A stretch of DNA of 64,000 nt. Origin: Aurantiochytrium sp. KH105. Taxonomy: Eukaryota; Sar; Bigyra; Thraustochytrida; Thraustochytriidae. The notes beneath the pieces were generated by a model. The model was not told the origin of the DNA. It saw only the letters and a program-made list of their open reading frames with translations, and ran no database searches. A program made the position numbers and the translations under genes. The DNA is taken from contig BGKB01000179.1 of assembly GCA_003116975.1 (NCBI GenBank), forward strand, positions 63,439 to 127,438, read 5' to 3'. Position 1 is the stretch's first letter, and every line of letters begins with the position of its first letter. Below, in pieces: positions 20,487 through 30,117 of the stretch.

Positions 20487-23400
20487 TTGCCGATGAGCAA
20501 AGTTTCCGCGCGTCCGCAGGACAATGTCAAGTCGCAAGACGTGCCATCATTCGACACTGGGAGCGAAGGCCGTGTGCGCACTGCGCTATCGGGCGGTGAG
20601 CGCCCCAGCGGACCATGCATTCTCTCGTCGGCAGGGCTTGGTCAAAGACAGCTGCGCGCAGTCATGGTGAAAAACCTGAAAATGAAAAGGCGCAGACCTC
20701 TAGAAACATTGATGGAAATTTTCTCCCCCATGCTCTTCGTGTTGGTCGTGGTCGCATTCTTTAACATCTCCAAGATCAAACAACACAAATCGACGATCTA
20801 CGCCGCACAGACTTATGACGTGGCGAAAATAGCTGAAATCCTTCGTGACATCACCGTCGACTTTCCCGATACGGACAACGAACTTATCTCAGTCTTTGAC
20901 AGGGTCGATGCAGTCCTCACTGAGGAGGGAATGCGCAACCTGCTAACCTTTGACGAGTTCGTCTGGATTCACCTCGCTCTTCGAAATACAATCGGCGCCG
21001 ACCTCCTCGACACGGCCTCGGACTTGCTCAGCCGCGTGGGCGGCGGGCACTGGTGGAACCTCTTTCGATTAGGCCGAGTCATCATAAGTCCTGATACGCC
21101 TGAGACACTAGCCTTTCGACAGTGGATGAATGATACCTATCGCTACTGGCACCTGGTTGAGGGTGAGGTCTTCGACAGCCTGCAAGAAGCTGGAAGCTTC
21201 CGCGACTCGCTCAAAGAAGAAGAGCGCGAAGAGACAGCAAATGGAGAGTCATCGAGCTCTGGCACAGAAGCAGTCTCCTCTGCACGTGTGTGGGCTCATC
21301 TGCACTTTGATGAGCTCAATTTTGAGGACAACCGCTTTGAAGTACGAATTCGTATGCAGCACTCTGTGCTCCCCGACACAGAAGAAACCATTCGGGAATT
21401 TTCACGTAGCGTTGGCATGGACAGCAACAGGTATCAGTGGTCTGGTTTCCTCTCGCTCCAGCGCGCAGTTGAGCTTTTCGTTGCAAATCGAACGCATGTG
21501 ATTCATACCGACACCGAGTTCGAGGCCTTTGCGGGGCAGATGCTCTCGGCAGCAATGGCCTCTGCAAATCTCGACGATCCTAGGATGGGGTATACCGCGA
21601 AATATCTTGTTGGCGCCCTGTCTTCCTCGAACGCACTCTCTGCCATCAGTCACGAAGCGTTTCTCGACTTCGTTGAAGACATTTCTGGATTGAATACCCT
21701 GATGGAAAATATGACGGTCAGCGCATCAGATATCTCGGGCACGGTCATGAAGCTTCCGACGCCGCCTTATGCGTATTCGCTCGCGGACGACTGGAGCGCT
21801 CCCTTTCCGACGCTGGGTTGGGAAGTTTCGGAGTTCTACGAGAGGTTTGGCTACATCACAGGTCTCATCATGGCCTGTGCCGTCGTGTATCCGGTTTCGC
21901 AGCTCATTCTTGTCATTGTCCAGGAAAAGGAGATCCGCATGAAGGAGATGATGAAGATCATGGGTCTTCGAGAATGGGTGTTTCATGCGTCCTGGCTCAT
22001 CACATATACAGTGTTTTTCTTCATTCAGGCGCTCGCCCAGGCGGCGTACATCAGTAGCACAGTGTTTGCGAAGGCTGACTTCTCCCTCGTTTTGGTCTTC
22101 ATCTTTCTCTTCAACATGACGCTCATCTCTCTGGCCTTCATCATATCAACCTTTTTCAATCGAGCCAAGCTTGCAAGCATGCTCGGCCCCCTCGTCGTCT
22201 TTTGCATGGTCGTTCCTGCATACATTTTCACCTTTTATGAAACGTACCAATTCGTTCCTGTTAAAAAGGCGCTGTCATTGCTTGCACCCACAGCCTATGC
22301 GCTCGGATTGGACCGCATCATTGCCTATGAGCGTAACAGCATCGGGCTCACCTGGCGCAATATGCACGACGGCAACATGCCCTTTAGCTTCACGCTCGGC
22401 ATGCTCGTCTTTGACTTCTTCCTGTACTGCTTTATCGCCTGGTACCTCGACAAGGTTCTGCCCACCAAGTACGGCACTCATGAGAAGGCATCGTTCATCC
22501 TGCGGCCATCGTATTGGAGCAGCACGTGTAGCGCCTGGGCCAAGAGGCTCTCGGGCGCCAGACGTTCTGGTAGCAGCGATGTTACCAAAGAAGATGGGTC
22601 CATTGAGAAGCAGCTCGAGCGCGTGAGCACGTGGGACCCCAAGCAGCCATCTGTGGAAATTAAGAACCTCACTAAAATTTACGGCGGCGTCAAACGCAAG
22701 GTAGCGGTGCGTGGCATCAACCTTGAGATCATGCACGGTGAGGTGACCTGTTTGCTCGGTACCAATGGTGCTGGAAAATCGACGACGATCGCAATGCTTT
22801 CAGGCCTCTACGACATTACGAGCGGCGACTCTTACATTTATGGTGATTCGATCGTGCGCGACATTTCCTCTGTGCGCAAAATTATGGGTGTTTGCCCTCA
22901 GCATAACGTGCTGTACCCGGATCTCACCGTGCGCGAGCATCTCGAATTCTTTGCTGCGCTTAAAGGTGTCAAGACCGACTACATTGATCGGGAGGTGTAT
23001 AACATGGTCAATGACTGCGAGCTTGCCGACAAGGTCGACATACAGACGCGAAAGCTTTCTGGAGGTCAAAAGCGCAAGCTCAGTCTGGCCATCTCTCTTA
23101 TCGGCGACAGCAAGGTCGTTTTTCTTGACGAGCCAAGTGCCGGTATGGATGTCCAGAGCCGGCGTTCCATGATGGGTCTCTTGCTTCGGCACAAGCGTGA
23201 TCGTACTATCATTCTCACCACGCATCACCTCGAAGAGGCAGATCTCCTTGGTGACCGAGTGGCAATCATGAAAGACGGCAGCATTGCTTGTGTCGGCTCG
23301 CCCCTCGAACTCAAGCTCAAGTATGGCCTGGGCTATGTGATGGTCATGACGAAAAAGGATCACGCAAATAAAAATGTCGACCGTCTTTGCGCCTTTGTGA

Positions 23401-26400
23401 AGAAGATGGTGCCTTCTGCCAAGCTGCTCACGAACTCGGCTGGAGAGGTGTCCTTTCAGCTCCCGTCAAGCGAGAATAAGGCCCTGATCGAGCTCTTTTC
23501 CCAGATAGAGCCCCGCCTTGCAGAGTTCAATATCAATAGCTACGGCATCGCGATGACGTCACTCGAAGATGTTTTCCTTTCCGTTGCCGAACAAAGTGAA
23601 AGCGAGTCCACGCCGAAAAAGGATCTTTTGGACGCGGCAGCGGTCGATCCCGCAGGCACACCTAAACACGCAAGCGAAGACTCGGTGGCGCAATTTTCTC
23701 GAGGACAGACGTTGTCTTCTAATCGTGAATGGGATGTTGAGGCTGGCGAGGTCTCGTATCGTGCACAGCTCTGGCAGGTCATCAGGAAGCGCATTATTGC
23801 GCTTCGACGTGATCGCGGATCCATCTTTCACGAGATCTTCATGCCCCTCATCGTCGTCACCTCGGTGCTCTTCATTCTTTCCATCAAGCCTCAAGGAGCA
23901 GGTCCACCCCTCGAGCTGTCTGCGTCAGAAATGCTGAAAGACTTCAATTTTAAGACCAAGATCAATCATGTCAACACGGACGCCTCCTGGCTGATCACTG
24001 ACCTGGACCCGACCTCTGCAAAGCTACCCGAAGCCTTTAATTTTGCGCGCGTCGACGAGAGCGATCCGGAGAGTAGCATGACATCCGAATACTTTTCTGG
24101 CTACTTATCGCTCTTTGATCATGATTGCGACACGAGTATCTGTCTCTCGTGGCGTAATTTGCTTGAGCAGCAAGAAATGGCCAAGCAAAAACGCTTCTCG
24201 GACATTGACGTCAGGAACAGAATGCTAGAAATGTGCTCGTATCGGATTGGCGACAGCGCATTTCTTCCGATGAACCTGGGGGATATCGCAGGATTTTCAG
24301 AGAGGGATCGTGAGTCAATTCTCTTCTGGGTAGCGAATGAACTGCAAGTGGATCCAGGAAATGTTGCGCAGGCACGGTTTCTTGCTCTCATTGACAAGCA
24401 GCTTTCAGCTTTCCTCGACACCCCGTTGGTGGGTACAGCACTTGATGGCGGTGAGACGGCCACGGACTTTGCATCCTGGTTTGAGAATGTTTTCGATCAA
24501 AGCATTTCTGGAGGTGTCTGGTCTGTCGACAGCAGCATCTTTCCCTCTTCGTCTGCGATCGCTACTGTACAAGCATGGGTGATTAAAAGCGTTGTATCGC
24601 TTGGCGAGAGCGGGTTGCTGCAGGATGCGATCGTGCAACTCGATGGCGTCAATGTGACAGATCTCTTATTTGGATTCTCAGCGGCTGATACCTTGCCTCT
24701 GGTTTTCCAATTGGCCGTGAGCGAAGACGCTGGCTTTGCAGGCGATATCTTGTCAAGTCTGCTTCCCGAGAACTCGACCTTGGGGACCGCAGAAGTCCTG
24801 GACGAGGTGCTCGATCTGGTCAGAGATAGCATCAATGGCACTGACCTGAATATGACCATTGCCAATCTCACCATCGAGGATCTCAGGGAGATTCTTAATG
24901 ACGAAGGAGATCGGTACTTTCGTGCACGCGCTTGCGCGGCCAACGTTACATTGGCAAACATCAGGGACGCGTTTGGTATCGACAACTTTACTGAAACCTT
25001 TGGCATCGCTGTAAATCTCACGGACTACGAAGACGAGAATGTTTTGTGCAGAGCCGTGCAAGAGGGCAACGTGAACTTCACCATGGCAGTTCTGTACCTG
25101 GAAGACTTTGGCTTTAGTGAGAACATTGATCTGGACCTGACCGAGGTTCTAAAGGACTACATACCGTCATCGCTGAGCTTTTCTTCCATTTTCAGTGGTG
25201 ACATCTCATTGGGGGAACTTAACCTAGGAGATCTTCTTGACAGTGCTAGTCTTTTTGAAGACGGCTTTGTCTGGGTAAGAATACCATCCATTGAAGGCCG
25301 AACGATGCGTGAGATCTTGGGTCTCTTAGGCCTTGACCTAGGCTTCGAGGTGGAAGGCGACACAGGCTTGCTGTCAAATTGGATTTTGGGATTCAGCTTT
25401 GGCGGTGTTGCGTCAAATTTAACGATCGGGACGCTCGTGGGCAGTGAACTGCTGAACGTGACGATTCCAATTCCGATGTCGTCACTTTTTACATCCGCTT
25501 CAGGTCATGCCAAGGCAGTCTGTCTCAAGGAGATGGCCGAGGCGCGTCTACGCACCAAGACGCGCAATCCAAACGCGAGCTTCAAAGTCTGGAATCACCC
25601 CTTTGAGACGATCATGAAAGAGAATGTGAAGCGCGTTGTCTGGCTTGCGTTTTTCGCTGTACTCTTCACCCTGGTCCCCTTTTGCTACAATCCCGCGTGC
25701 TACGGCATGCATGCCGTGCAGGAGCGCGTCTCGCACGCCAAGCATTTGCTCTTTGTAAGCGGGCTGGGGTACAAGACGTACTGGCTCGGGAACCTCATCT
25801 TCGACTTTGCGTGCTACATGATTGTGGCACTGTGGACACTCTTTTGCTTTGCCGCCTCCGGGGCCATCGACTTTGCTGACAGCACTTCCGCGGTTGCATA
25901 TGGAACGTCTTGCCTCTTTCTCGCCTATGGTTTAGCGGCCATCCCGCAGGCCTACTGTCTCTCTTTTCTTTTTAGCGATGACAGCACGGCGCAGATTGTG
26001 ATTTCGCTCTTCAATTTTATCACGGGATGGATGTTCACAGTGACGGCTGTCTCGCTGGACATTTACGGGCTCTACGAGGTCGGCGCGAGCGTACGCAAGA
26101 TCTTTCGCTGGTTTCCTGCCTTCAACTTGGGCGAAGGTCTCATTGCAGCAACGGAGGAGTCGATCACACGCACAATTCTCGAGGACGAGACGCAATGGGA
26201 CGTCTTTGCTTGGGAATTCGTGGGCCGCAACTTGGTCATCTTGTGCCTGCTGTCGCTCTTCTACTTTGGTCTTCTCGTCTTGATCGAGTGGTTGATGGGT
26301 AATGTGCGTGTGAGCAAGTCGCTCGGCAAGATGATGCGCGGCGTCACCAAGTACCGTACCAAGCGTCAAAACAAGTCGTCCATCATGCCTATGCATGTGG

Positions 26401-27860
26401 CGGATCGCGCGGATGACCTTCGCGAGGAGGTTGCGAACAACGAGCCTGTCTATCAGTTTAGTGATGACGAGGACGAGGAGGAGGGATCCAGCAAGACCTC
26501 CTCAATCGAGGGACAGTCCTCGTCTGGCATCAAACTCGACCAGCTTTATGCCGGCGTACAATCCTCGGTAGCCCCAGAATCCTCCGGTGCGCTTGAACAG
26601 TACGACCTCGACAACATCGGCCAGGATGAGATCATGGAAGATGCAGCAAGCCAAAAGGTGACCAAAGGGGGCGTCCTTCGGCGCATGGACCAGGCTGGCG
26701 CTGAAGGCTTCGAATTCAAGCCCCATGAGCGCAAGGGGGGCAAAAAGCAACGACGCACACGCTACATCTTTGACGAGGACGAAGATGTACGCAGCGAACG
26801 GCATCGCGTTTTCCAGAGCGGAGCCGGGGATATTCTGCAGCTGCGCCTTCTGCGCAAGGTTTTTGCAAACGTTCTCACAGGAAAGAAACACGTTGCGGTC
26901 CGCCAACTGTCGTTGGGCATCAAGCCTGGCGAATGCTTTGGTTTTCTTGGAACGAACGGCGCAGGCAAGACCACGACAATGAAAATGATCACGCGCGAGA
27001 GTTTTCCTAGCGAGGGAAAGATTCTTTTGCGTGGCAAGTCCATCTTCCACTACAGCTCGAGCCGCGACATCGGGTACTGCCCTCAGTTTGACGCGCTCTT
27101 TCCGCGCCTCACTGCGACGGAACATTTGCAGATCTACGCGAATATCAAGGGTGTTCCAGCGCAGCACATTGATAGCGTCGTGGAACATCTCCTCGATGCA
27201 TGCGATCTGAGACCTTTTGCGCACGTCATTTCCTCGACATATTCGGGCGGAACGAAGCGCAAGCTTTCCATCGCGCTCGCACTCATTGGCAAGCCAGACG
27301 TGATTCTGCTCGATGAGCCGAGCGCGGGGGTAGACCCCGCGGCGCGACGACGCATTTGGGAGATCATTTGCAGCTCAATGAGCGAGTCGCGTAGCATTGT
27401 CCTCACGAGCCATTCCATGGAGGAATGCGAAGCGCTGTGCGACCGCGTTAGCATCATGGCCGGTGGCGTTATGCGCTGCATCGGACCGTCGCTTCACTTA
27501 AAGAAGCGCTTTTGCTCGGGATACGAGGTTCAGATTCGGGCTAATAGCTTGCAGGACTGCGTGCGAGCTTCGGGCTACATCCAGACGTACATGAAGGCAA
27601 CAATCAAGGAGCAGTACGGCCCGCAGGCGACGTTGAGCATTCCATTTGAAGGAATGTCGCTGTCGCTCATTTTCAAGACGCTCGAGAAGAATCGTGAGAG
27701 CTGGGGTTTATCCTCGTATGGCGTATCGCAGGCATCCCTCGAGCAGGTATTTATGAACATTGCCAGCAAGTACAATATCCCGCAGCGTGTGCAAGTCGAG
27801 AGGTCGTCGCGGACTCTTCAAGGTGGAAGCTCCTCTCGTATGTTTGGGCTGTTCCGGTAA
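20487..27860 (+). CDS. ABC transporter, subfamily A (full-length, ABCA1-like)
   Basis: A single 2457-aa frame has the ABCA order TMD1-NBD1-TMD2-NBD2. A first helix near residues 70-95 is followed by a large external loop and a helix cluster at about 460-670. NBD1 has Walker A LLGTNGAGKST (about 756), signature LSGGQKRKLSLA and Walker B VVFLDEPSAGMD. A helix near 1120 precedes a second very large loop (about 1140-1700) with many N-x-S/T sites, then helices at about 1710-1960. NBD2 has FLGTNGAGKTTT (about 2150), YSGGTKRKLSIA and VILLDEPSAGVD. Both ATP sites look intact. ABCA proteins move lipids across membranes; the substrate here is unknown. The start could also be the Met two codons later. 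No intron is needed over 7.4 kb. Confidence 0.95.
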   Translation: MPMSKVSARPQDNVKSQDVPSFDTGSEGRVRTALSGGERPSGPCILSSAGLGQRQLRAVMVKNLKMKRRRPLETLMEIFSPMLFVLVVVAFFNISKIKQHKSTIYAAQTYDVAKIAEILRDITVDFPDTDNELISVFDRVDAVLTEEGMRNLLTFDEFVWIHLALRNTIGADLLDTASDLLSRVGGGHWWNLFRLGRVIISPDTPETLAFRQWMNDTYRYWHLVEGEVFDSLQEAGSFRDSLKEEEREETANGESSSSGTEAVSSARVWAHLHFDELNFEDNRFEVRIRMQHSVLPDTEETIREFSRSVGMDSNRYQWSGFLSLQRAVELFVANRTHVIHTDTEFEAFAGQMLSAAMASANLDDPRMGYTAKYLVGALSSSNALSAISHEAFLDFVEDISGLNTLMENMTVSASDISGTVMKLPTPPYAYSLADDWSAPFPTLGWEVSEFYERFGYITGLIMACAVVYPVSQLILVIVQEKEIRMKEMMKIMGLREWVFHASWLITYTVFFFIQALAQAAYISSTVFAKADFSLVLVFIFLFNMTLISLAFIISTFFNRAKLASMLGPLVVFCMVVPAYIFTFYETYQFVPVKKALSLLAPTAYALGLDRIIAYERNSIGLTWRNMHDGNMPFSFTLGMLVFDFFLYCFIAWYLDKVLPTKYGTHEKASFILRPSYWSSTCSAWAKRLSGARRSGSSDVTKEDGSIEKQLERVSTWDPKQPSVEIKNLTKIYGGVKRKVAVRGINLEIMHGEVTCLLGTNGAGKSTTIAMLSGLYDITSGDSYIYGDSIVRDISSVRKIMGVCPQHNVLYPDLTVREHLEFFAALKGVKTDYIDREVYNMVNDCELADKVDIQTRKLSGGQKRKLSLAISLIGDSKVVFLDEPSAGMDVQSRRSMMGLLLRHKRDRTIILTTHHLEEADLLGDRVAIMKDGSIACVGSPLELKLKYGLGYVMVMTKKDHANKNVDRLCAFVKKMVPSAKLLTNSAGEVSFQLPSSENKALIELFSQIEPRLAEFNINSYGIAMTSLEDVFLSVAEQSESESTPKKDLLDAAAVDPAGTPKHASEDSVAQFSRGQTLSSNREWDVEAGEVSYRAQLWQVIRKRIIALRRDRGSIFHEIFMPLIVVTSVLFILSIKPQGAGPPLELSASEMLKDFNFKTKINHVNTDASWLITDLDPTSAKLPEAFNFARVDESDPESSMTSEYFSGYLSLFDHDCDTSICLSWRNLLEQQEMAKQKRFSDIDVRNRMLEMCSYRIGDSAFLPMNLGDIAGFSERDRESILFWVANELQVDPGNVAQARFLALIDKQLSAFLDTPLVGTALDGGETATDFASWFENVFDQSISGGVWSVDSSIFPSSSAIATVQAWVIKSVVSLGESGLLQDAIVQLDGVNVTDLLFGFSAADTLPLVFQLAVSEDAGFAGDILSSLLPENSTLGTAEVLDEVLDLVRDSINGTDLNMTIANLTIEDLREILNDEGDRYFRARACAANVTLANIRDAFGIDNFTETFGIAVNLTDYEDENVLCRAVQEGNVNFTMAVLYLEDFGFSENIDLDLTEVLKDYIPSSLSFSSIFSGDISLGELNLGDLLDSASLFEDGFVWVRIPSIEGRTMREILGLLGLDLGFEVEGDTGLLSNWILGFSFGGVASNLTIGTLVGSELLNVTIPIPMSSLFTSASGHAKAVCLKEMAEARLRTKTRNPNASFKVWNHPFETIMKENVKRVVWLAFFAVLFTLVPFCYNPACYGMHAVQERVSHAKHLLFVSGLGYKTYWLGNLIFDFACYMIVALWTLFCFAASGAIDFADSTSAVAYGTSCLFLAYGLAAIPQAYCLSFLFSDDSTAQIVISLFNFITGWMFTVTAVSLDIYGLYEVGASVRKIFRWFPAFNLGEGLIAATEESITRTILEDETQWDVFAWEFVGRNLVILCLLSLFYFGLLVLIEWLMGNVRVSKSLGKMMRGVTKYRTKRQNKSSIMPMHVADRADDLREEVANNEPVYQFSDDEDEEEGSSKTSSIEGQSSSGIKLDQLYAGVQSSVAPESSGALEQYDLDNIGQDEIMEDAASQKVTKGGVLRRMDQAGAEGFEFKPHERKGGKKQRRTRYIFDEDEDVRSERHRVFQSGAGDILQLRLLRKVFANVLTGKKHVAVRQLSLGIKPGECFGFLGTNGAGKTTTMKMITRESFPSEGKILLRGKSIFHYSSSRDIGYCPQFDALFPRLTATEHLQIYANIKGVPAQHIDSVVEHLLDACDLRPFAHVISSTYSGGTKRKLSIALALIGKPDVILLDEPSAGVDPAARRRIWEIICSSMSESRSIVLTSHSMEECEALCDRVSIMAGGVMRCIGPSLHLKKRFCSGYEVQIRANSLQDCVRASGYIQTYMKATIKEQYGPQATLSIPFEGMSLSLIFKTLEKNRESWGLSSYGVSQASLEQVFMNIASKYNIPQRVQVERSSRTLQGGSSSRMFGLFR

Positions 27861-27886
27861 CTGACGGGAGAAGAAGATTTAATTAA

Positions 27887-27902
27887 CACGGAGTTCGCGA
27901 GT
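27887..27902 (+). repeat. left terminal inverted repeat
   Basis: Sixteen bases, CACGGAGTTCGCGAGT, preceded directly by TTAA. Confidence 0.85.
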
Positions 27903-28286
27903 AAAGTGCCACCTGGCCTCTCCTTCTCCGAAGGCCTCCTGGGCATCAGCCCTGTGCGGCTTTGCTTCGATCCGCGCGCGGCTGCGGCAGCGTGCCCGCG
28001 CCCCTGGGGGAGGACGCCGGCCGGAAGGGCGCGGGCGTGCGGGCCGTCCCTACAAAGTTGCTTCGGCCCGGCAAAGACCTAATCAGCAGCTAATCATCAG
28101 CAAGCATCTTAGGGAACAAGCAGGCAGAACCGGGACCTGCGAGACCCTGGGCGGGCGTGCGGGCCTTGCGGAGGCATGGAGGGCGTGACAAGGCCATGGA
28201 CGTGCTGCATGGACGGGGTAGAAGAGTTGGATTGTAATGCATCGGAATGATCTTTGTTTATCGTTACGTCTGGGGTCAGCAAGTCG

Positions 28287-29150
28287 TCAAACCTCCGACC
28301 TCTGCTTCTTGAGGGCATGCTTCATGTTGGCGAGCTTGGTCTTGAGCTGCTTGTCGTCCAAAAACGACGCCGGCTTGTCGCCTGGCATCGCACTCCAGTC
28401 TGCCTCGGTCTGGCCCCACTTCTCGCGGAAGAAGTGGTGGGCATCCATCGTGGTCAAGGACTGCTCGAGGGCTTCCTGGAGCGTTGCGACGTAGCGCGGG
28501 TCCAGTCGGTGGCGCTTCCGCTTGGGAGCACGCTCCGCTTGCGTGCTGCTTTGCGTGCTGCTTTGCGTGCTGCTTTGCGTGCTTTGCGTTGCTTGCCCAT
28601 GGCCAGCGGATTGCCGAGCTCTTCGCATCTGTGCCCACTTGTTGATGATGGTCTTGTCCTGGAGGAACTTGCTTGGCTTTGGCCCTCCGAGCGCGGTCAA
28701 CGCGGCCTCAGTGGCGCCCCATTTGCTCCGGAAGTAGTCGAGGGCCTCGTCCTTTGTAAGATTCTGGTCGATAGCTTCTCGAAGGGTGGCAACGTAGCGC
28801 TTGTCCATACCTCGGCCCGCTGGAGTGTCGAGAGGACGACCCTCCTTCTGAAGTCTGAAAAGACGTTGGATCTCCGTGTTGATGTCGGCTTCCCCAGGTA
28901 TGTCCATCCTGAAGGGATAGCGCTTCTCCAAGCTCTCGAGAATAAGTGAAGCGGACTGTTTGGCGCCTTTGTCTCGGATACCTCGCTCGAAGATCTCGCG
29001 GATAGTTGCTCGCCACGGCTCCATGTCGATCTTCTCGCCGTAGAGCTTCCCGTGTGAGGAACGGTGCGCCCAGCCTGGCTGGTTGCGGTCTGCAATGGGG
29101 ATGACAAAGCCCCTCGCGTCGTCGTACTCAGGTTGGTCGCTGCGCATCAT
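28287..29150 (-). CDS. unknown protein with an internally duplicated ~60-aa domain, inside the TTAA element
   Basis: From the ATG at 29150 the product has 287 aa. An N-terminal helical module (about 38-100; WRATIREIFERGIRDKGAKQ, then LESLEKRYPFRMDIPGE) is followed by two copies of one domain. Copy 1 starts DKRYVATLREAIDQNLTKDE and has YFRSKWGATEAAL; copy 2 starts DPRYVATLQEALEQSLTTMD and has FFREKWGQTEADW. Both end in a FL-DK...K-A-M helix. Between them is a Gln/Ser/Thr linker with repeated STQS units and a basic APKRKRHR segment. The W/Y pattern and basic linker suggest DNA binding, but I do not recognise the family. The frame extends to 29372, but a TATA-like sequence upstream fits the 29150 start better. 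Confidence 0.65.
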   Translation of the reverse strand: MMRSDQPEYDDARGFVIPIADRNQPGWAHRSSHGKLYGEKIDMEPWRATIREIFERGIRDKGAKQSASLILESLEKRYPFRMDIPGEADINTEIQRLFRLQKEGRPLDTPAGRGMDKRYVATLREAIDQNLTKDEALDYFRSKWGATEAALTALGGPKPSKFLQDKTIINKWAQMRRARQSAGHGQATQSTQSSTQSSTQSSTQAERAPKRKRHRLDPRYVATLQEALEQSLTTMDAHHFFREKWGQTEADWSAMPGDKPASFLDDKQLKTKLANMKHALKKQRSEV

Positions 29151-29386
29151 CCGCACGGCAGAACCGGCGCCGCCGCCTCTTAAGCTGCCTCCATATGGCC
29201 TCGTTCCCGCGCAAGCCCGTGCGTGAACCACGCGCACAGGCTGCCCTTGACCGCGCGCCCTCTCGCAGGCTTCCCTGGGCAGCAAGGCCCGCACAGCCGC
29301 GGCGGGACCGCGAGCCTGCGATCCCCGTCTGCTCCCGCGCGCCGCCCCTCCCCCTTCTGCTCCGCCCTTCACGCGCCCGCCTGCCC

Positions 29387-29398
29387 ATATATTATATA
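29387..29398 (-). promoter_or_regulatory. TATA-like sequence for the element's gene
   Basis: On the minus strand the sequence reads TATATAATATAT inside CCC...GGG, about 235 bp upstream of the chosen start codon. It is the only strong TATA-like site near a gene that I noticed in the window. Confidence 0.4.
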
Positions 29399-29570
29399 GG
29401 GCGCCCCGGTGCGCCCGGGTCTAAGTTTGCAACGAGTTGACTTTGCAGACCAAGACTGCGGCAATCGACGTTTCTCGCCGTTGGGCGAACGATCGACCAA
29501 CCGATTCGAAAAAAAATTCAATGCCGGAGGGGTCTAGGTGCCGATTGGCCTTCGTTTTTTGGGACATTTC

Positions 29571-29586
29571 ACTCGCGAACTCCGTG
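29571..29586 (-). repeat. right terminal inverted repeat
   Basis: ACTCGCGAACTCCGTG, the exact reverse complement of the left end, followed directly by TTAA. Confidence 0.85.
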
Positions 29587-29590
29587 TTAA

Positions 29591-30117
29591 AAAAAGGATG
29601 TGTGCTCTGTTTTTATGGTGTATAGAAGCTTTTTAAAATCACGCACTTTCTGCAGAGGAAGCTTTTATAATTTGAGGAAAGGTCGATTACCCAACCCCAA
29701 GCCTCGGGGCACTCAGCAGATGGATCGGCAGATGACTCAAATTCGAATCCAAGTTCTTTTCAAGCACCACTACGAGTTGCTTTGAGTTACCAAGGGTCGG
29801 GAAAGCGCAAAAACAATGGGTGAAAAAGGGTAAAAGGGCAGAAAAGCAACATCCCATTTGTCTCTCGCTATTCGTCAATGCACCTGTAGTCCTATTTGAA
29901 AGCAAACAACCCAACACGAACTCTCTTAACAGTTCCTCCTGCTTTGCGCTCAACATCGATATCGGGACGAGATAGGACAAAAACACGCGAATGCACGCGG
30001 ACGCAACAGAAAACCCTCTGCGTTGCCGTGGTCGTCATCATCTTTGTCACCACCACCACCACCATCATCATCTTCTCATCATCATCGGGACCAAGCTATC
30101 CTTATTGTGTAGGGGAT
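29591..30117. other. AT-richer intergenic region, no gene seen
   Basis: This stretch lies between the element and the 3' end of the MPP gene. A degenerate CAT/CAC tract occurs at about 30045-30085. No frame has protein character. Confidence 0.5.

Larger units (their letters stand above)
27887..29586. mobile_element. 1.7-kb DNA-transposon-like element with 16-bp terminal inverted repeats and TTAA flanks
   Basis: CACGGAGTTCGCGAGT at 27887-27902 is repeated in perfect inverted form at 29571-29586. Similarity continues weakly inward (RAARTG). Both ends abut TTAA (27883-27886 and 29587-29590), as expected for a 4-bp target duplication. TTAA duplication is characteristic of piggyBac, but the terminal CAC does not match typical piggyBac ends (CCC), so the superfamily is uncertain; CMC-type elements are another option. 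The element lies 26 bp after the ABC transporter stop codon. It carries one minus-strand gene (28287-29150) with no recognisable DDE transposase, so it may be non-autonomous or of an unrecognised type. A 15-bp direct repeat (GCGGGCGTGCGGGCC) occurs at 28031 and 28151. Confidence 0.75.

Noticed and set aside
29730-29760. ATTCGAATCC resembling a tRNA B box
   Set aside because: No A box at the proper distance and no cloverleaf could be drawn.
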